A stretch of 28,093 nt of DNA, from contig JADJPJ010000060.1 of NCBI GenBank assembly GCA_016713325.1, positions 1-28,093 on the forward strand. The letters run 5' to 3'. Below, one piece after another: positions 26,247-28,093 of the stretch. Under the pieces are notes generated by a model. It saw only the letters and a list, made by a program, of their open reading frames with translations. It had not been told where the DNA came from and searched no databases. Both the position numbers and the translations under genes were made by a program. The stretch comes from Candidatus Flexifilum affinis (GTDB taxonomy: Bacteria; Chloroflexota; Anaerolineae; Aggregatilineales; Phototrophicaceae). Numbering within the stretch: the stretch's first letter is position 1; the number at the start of each line of letters is the position of its first letter.

Positions 26247-26498
26247 GCTGACTTCTCCGGGATCAACTTCCGCGAGAATCCCGAAGGGTTAAGGCGGAGT
26301 ACTCAAATTTTCATATATATGGCATTCTAACACATATATTCATACTGCCAAACCACGTTCATACGGGAGCCTCTAGTACCATTGTTATCTAGCAACTATT
26401 CCCGACTGACAGTCGCCTTTGTTTGCCCAGCGCGCCCGGTCCAGAGCGCGTTTGCGTCCCACCCTGCCCACGACGAAGGCCGCTGCACTCCGCTCCAC
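26247..26498. promoter_or_regulatory. AT-rich upstream region of the histidine kinase gene
   Basis: A stretch at about 26305-26350 is the most AT-rich of the window (TTTTCATATATATGGCATTC, ACATATATTCATAC), with a CATATATATG palindrome. It lies 60-100 nt before the kinase start and probably holds its promoter. Nothing else is recognisable. Confidence 0.45.
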
Positions 26499-26753
26499 TC
26501 AACCAGTCATGTTCCCGGTTCCTCGCTGGCCCTTGTCGGCGCTCAGCGCCGTGACCCCCTCCAGGATGCGCTCCAACCCGAAGGCGAAAATGCATTCCGG
26601 GCTGGAGGCCGCCTGATAAACCTCGCTTGCGCTCTGCCCCACACGCGACGCGACCGGAAAATGCGAGTCGTTCATTACCTGGTCGAGCAACGGCCCCTGC
26701 GTGACCAACCACTCGGCGTCCGTTTCGCCGGTGGCGTGGCTGACGAAGAGCAT
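26499..26753 (-). pseudogene. TetR/AcrR C-terminal domain remnant
   Basis: The 84-residue frame has TETDAEWLVTQGPLLDQVM, SEVYQAASSPECIFAFGLER and ILEGVTALSA. The last part matches the usual end of TetR family ligand domains (F-x-F-G-L-x-x-[IL]-L-x-G). There is no helix-turn-helix domain upstream in any frame. Oddly, ATG 26753 is preceded by AGGAG at 9 nt, and a TATACT lies further upstream, so the fragment could still be expressed. It is most likely a remnant. Confidence 0.5.
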
Positions 26754-26821
26754 GGCGGTCGGCTCCTAAGGGCAGCGAACGTGAACACCTTCACAGTATA
26801 GCGCGGGCCAGCGCCGCCGGT

Positions 26822-26946
26822 GAATAGAATTCACCGGCTACCCACCGGCTACCCCCAAGGGCGCGAGAAACCGGCTCGAAGCCGGTTCGCTACGTGAAAC
26901 GATCGGGGCCAACAGATCGTCCGTAGGGACGCCATTCTTGTCCCTA
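26822..26946. repeat. Dispersed repeat C, copy 2
   Basis: It has GAATAGAATT, CCGGCTACCC twice, CGAGAAACCG, the hairpin ACCGGCTCGAAGCCGGT, and CGTAGGGACGCCATTC with TTGTCCCTAC. These are the same blocks as 15015-15113. It lies downstream of the nucleotidyltransferase gene. Confidence 0.65.
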
Positions 26947-27004
26947 CAACTCGTGAGGGAGCAGCACACCATGCTTCACGTGCGAATGTGCCCCTCTCGC
27001 GCTG

Positions 27005-27778
27005 CTATCCCTCGCTCAGCGCCAGAATCCGCGCCTTCATGCCGGCGTTCACCTCGAAATGCGCGTCCAGCCACCCCAGAATCGCCCGCGCCGACTCCCG
27101 GTTGTACGCGTACCCCTGGGCGAACGCCGCCAACTGCGCCGCCGTCTCCGGGTAGCGCGCTTCAAAGCGCCGCGAGACGCTGAACGGATCGGCATGGGCC
27201 GCGGTAGGCGTCTCGGCCAGGTGCGCCAGCTCCAGCGCATGATCGAGCGCGTACTCCTGGATGAACTTGAAGGCCGACAGCCGTTCCCCCCGCCGCTCCC
27301 GCCCCAGGCCGACGTACAGGTTGGACAGCGCCTCGCCCAGGTGGAAATCGACCGAGTGCGTCAGCGGGTCCGGCGTTCGCGGCGGCGCGGGGGTCAGCAG
27401 CGCCGGGTCGAACCCGTCCGCCTGCCACACGACCTTGCCCGCCGCGAAGGGGATGCCGGCCAGTTGAGCTGGCTCGAAGACGGCGAATTCGCAGAACACG
27501 CCGTCGGCATACAGCAGCTTGTAGCCGTCGTGCGTGTTGCGGAAGTGGAAGACGACCGGGTGGATGTCCGTCAGCCAGTCGAGGGTGCTCAGAAAGCGCT
27601 GCCCCGAGCCGGGCGCGACGATGGCGAAGAAATCCAGGTCGGAGTAATCGTCGAGCCGGTCCCGCTCCACGCCCACCGACCCCAGTCCCAGCAGCGCCAG
27701 TCCCTGTCCCGTGTCGGCCAGGCTCCGCCCGATCGCGTCGAGCCGGCCGAGCAGCTTCTGTACATGTGCCGATGCCAT
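27005..27778 (-). CDS. Nucleotidyltransferase-fold protein
   Basis: The 257-residue protein has a pol-beta-type nucleotidyltransferase core: GLGSVGVERDRLDDYSDLDF at residues 31-50, with Gly33-Ser34 and the metal-binding pair Asp47 and Asp49, and a third acidic candidate Glu97 in VFCEFAVFEP. The C-terminal half is helical (LGEALSNLYVGLGRERRGER, LSAFKFIQEYALDHALELA), resembling aminoglycoside/lincosamide adenylyltransferase-like proteins and MNT-type enzymes. Substrate unknown. It is preceded 47 nt upstream on the same strand by a flavoprotein gene and is probably cotranscribed. It is too long and too domain-rich for a minimal MNT antitoxin, and no HEPN partner is seen. Confidence 0.8.
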   Translation of the reverse strand: MASAHVQKLLGRLDAIGRSLADTGQGLALLGLGSVGVERDRLDDYSDLDFFAIVAPGSGQRFLSTLDWLTDIHPVVFHFRNTHDGYKLLYADGVFCEFAVFEPAQLAGIPFAAGKVVWQADGFDPALLTPAPPRTPDPLTHSVDFHLGEALSNLYVGLGRERRGERLSAFKFIQEYALDHALELAHLAETPTAAHADPFSVSRRFEARYPETAAQLAAFAQGYAYNRESARAILGWLDAHFEVNAGMKARILALSEG

Positions 27779-27825
27779 CGCTCCCCCTCATCTCTCTGCG
27801 CGCGGCCGGATGTCAGCGTCGCTTA

Positions 27826-28093
27826 TCAATACACCTTGGTGATATTCTTGACCTTCAGACGCAGGACGGCGATGTTGTCGTCCTTCCACGACTCGAGCAT
27901 GTCGTCGGCGGGCGGGCCGCTCATGTAGCGGCGGGTGATGCGCGCCGTGACGACGTGGCCAGGATCCGGCTCGACGCTGAAATCGCCCTGGAACAGGTAG
28001 CCGGGGGTGTAGCCCTGGCCGTTTTCCGCCGGGTCGCCGCCGATCTGGATGGCGCCGCGCGGGTCGGCCAGCAGATTGCGCGTCTTGCGGGCC
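27826..28093 (-). CDS. PPOX-family (FMN/F420-binding split-barrel) protein, 5' partial
   Basis: Eighty-eight C-terminal residues are present: ARKTRNLLADPRGAIQIGGD, then GYLFQGDFSVEPDPGHVVTA, RITRRYMSG and IAVLRLKVKNITKVY. K-x-R-N-L-x-x-D-P-R followed by beta strands and a final strand with basic residues is typical of pyridoxamine 5'-phosphate oxidase-like proteins that bind FMN or F420. The N-terminus lies beyond the window. Substrate unknown. Confidence 0.62.
   Translation of the reverse strand, partial: ARKTRNLLADPRGAIQIGGDPAENGQGYTPGYLFQGDFSVEPDPGHVVTARITRRYMSGPPADDMLESWKDDNIAVLRLKVKNITKVY

Noticed and set aside
26382..26801. A plus-strand 139-residue open frame
   Set aside because: No domain, ribosome site or composition support; it opposes the recognisable TetR-like fragment.
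27005..27778. MNT/HEPN toxin-antitoxin module
   Set aside because: The nucleotidyltransferase has a long helical C-terminal half and the neighbour is a flavoprotein-type gene, not a HEPN toxin.

Overview
The window reads as a high-GC chromosome fragment from a Chloroflexota bacterium, most likely Anaerolineae-like. The inference rests on Thr/Pro-rich linkers in a secreted protein, many short dispersed inverted repeats between genes, a cytochrome c maturation operon with a Cys-type CcmE, and an ECF sigma/RskA pair beside a COG4315-type secreted protein. No marker gene settles the taxonomy. Most long genes carry one or more one-base frameshifts after which recognisable protein resumes in another frame. 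This looks more like uncorrected sequencing indels than gene decay, and it is worst in the first 3.1 kb. Frameshifted genes are given as single loci.

Layout. 1-2373 (minus): a secreted GYW-motif protein translationally overlapping a vitamin K-dependent gamma-carboxylase (HTTM) homologue. 2587-5043: an Hsp20 gene with a terminator, then a divergent TetR/methyltransferase pair. The TetR frame runs into a diverged copy of the ProA C-terminus, and the methyltransferase is followed by a second copy of the Hsp20 3' end with its terminator. 5044-5474: repeats. 5475-6060 (minus): a membrane protein. 6309-13286 (plus): a tight cytochrome c maturation operon (ccmE, ccmF, ccmH, SHOCT-like membrane protein, ccmG, CcmI-like protein, dihaem lipoprotein cytochrome), with ATGA overlaps at three junctions. 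13439-14758: proA. 15188-16124 (minus): a secreted protein with three internal repeats. 16307-17376: a SLATT/DUF4231 membrane protein. 17606-18953 (minus): ECF sigma factor and RskA-type anti-sigma factor, divergent from a two-repeat COG4315 secreted protein (19049-19800). 20070-20922 (minus): a Pro-rich hypothetical protein divergent from an AIPR family gene (21004-22710). 22810-26246 (minus): a large orphan hybrid sensor histidine kinase. 26499-26753 (minus): a TetR C-terminal remnant. 27005-28093 (minus): a nucleotidyltransferase and the 3' end of a PPOX-family flavoprotein gene.

How the genes work together. The ccm operon should chaperone haem (CcmE), ligate it (CcmF) and handle apocytochrome thiols (CcmH, CcmG), and it ends with a cytochrome that would itself be a client. 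The sigma/anti-sigma pair probably controls itself and the divergent secreted protein. The TetR gene probably controls the divergent methyltransferase through paired GAACAA/TTGTTC sites. The most unusual region is 2969-5043, where a regulator/enzyme pair is bounded on both sides by duplicated 3' ends of unrelated genes, one of them fused in frame to the regulator. Two genes from families linked to phage defence or conflict (SLATT, AIPR) also occur, but not as a recognisable known operon.
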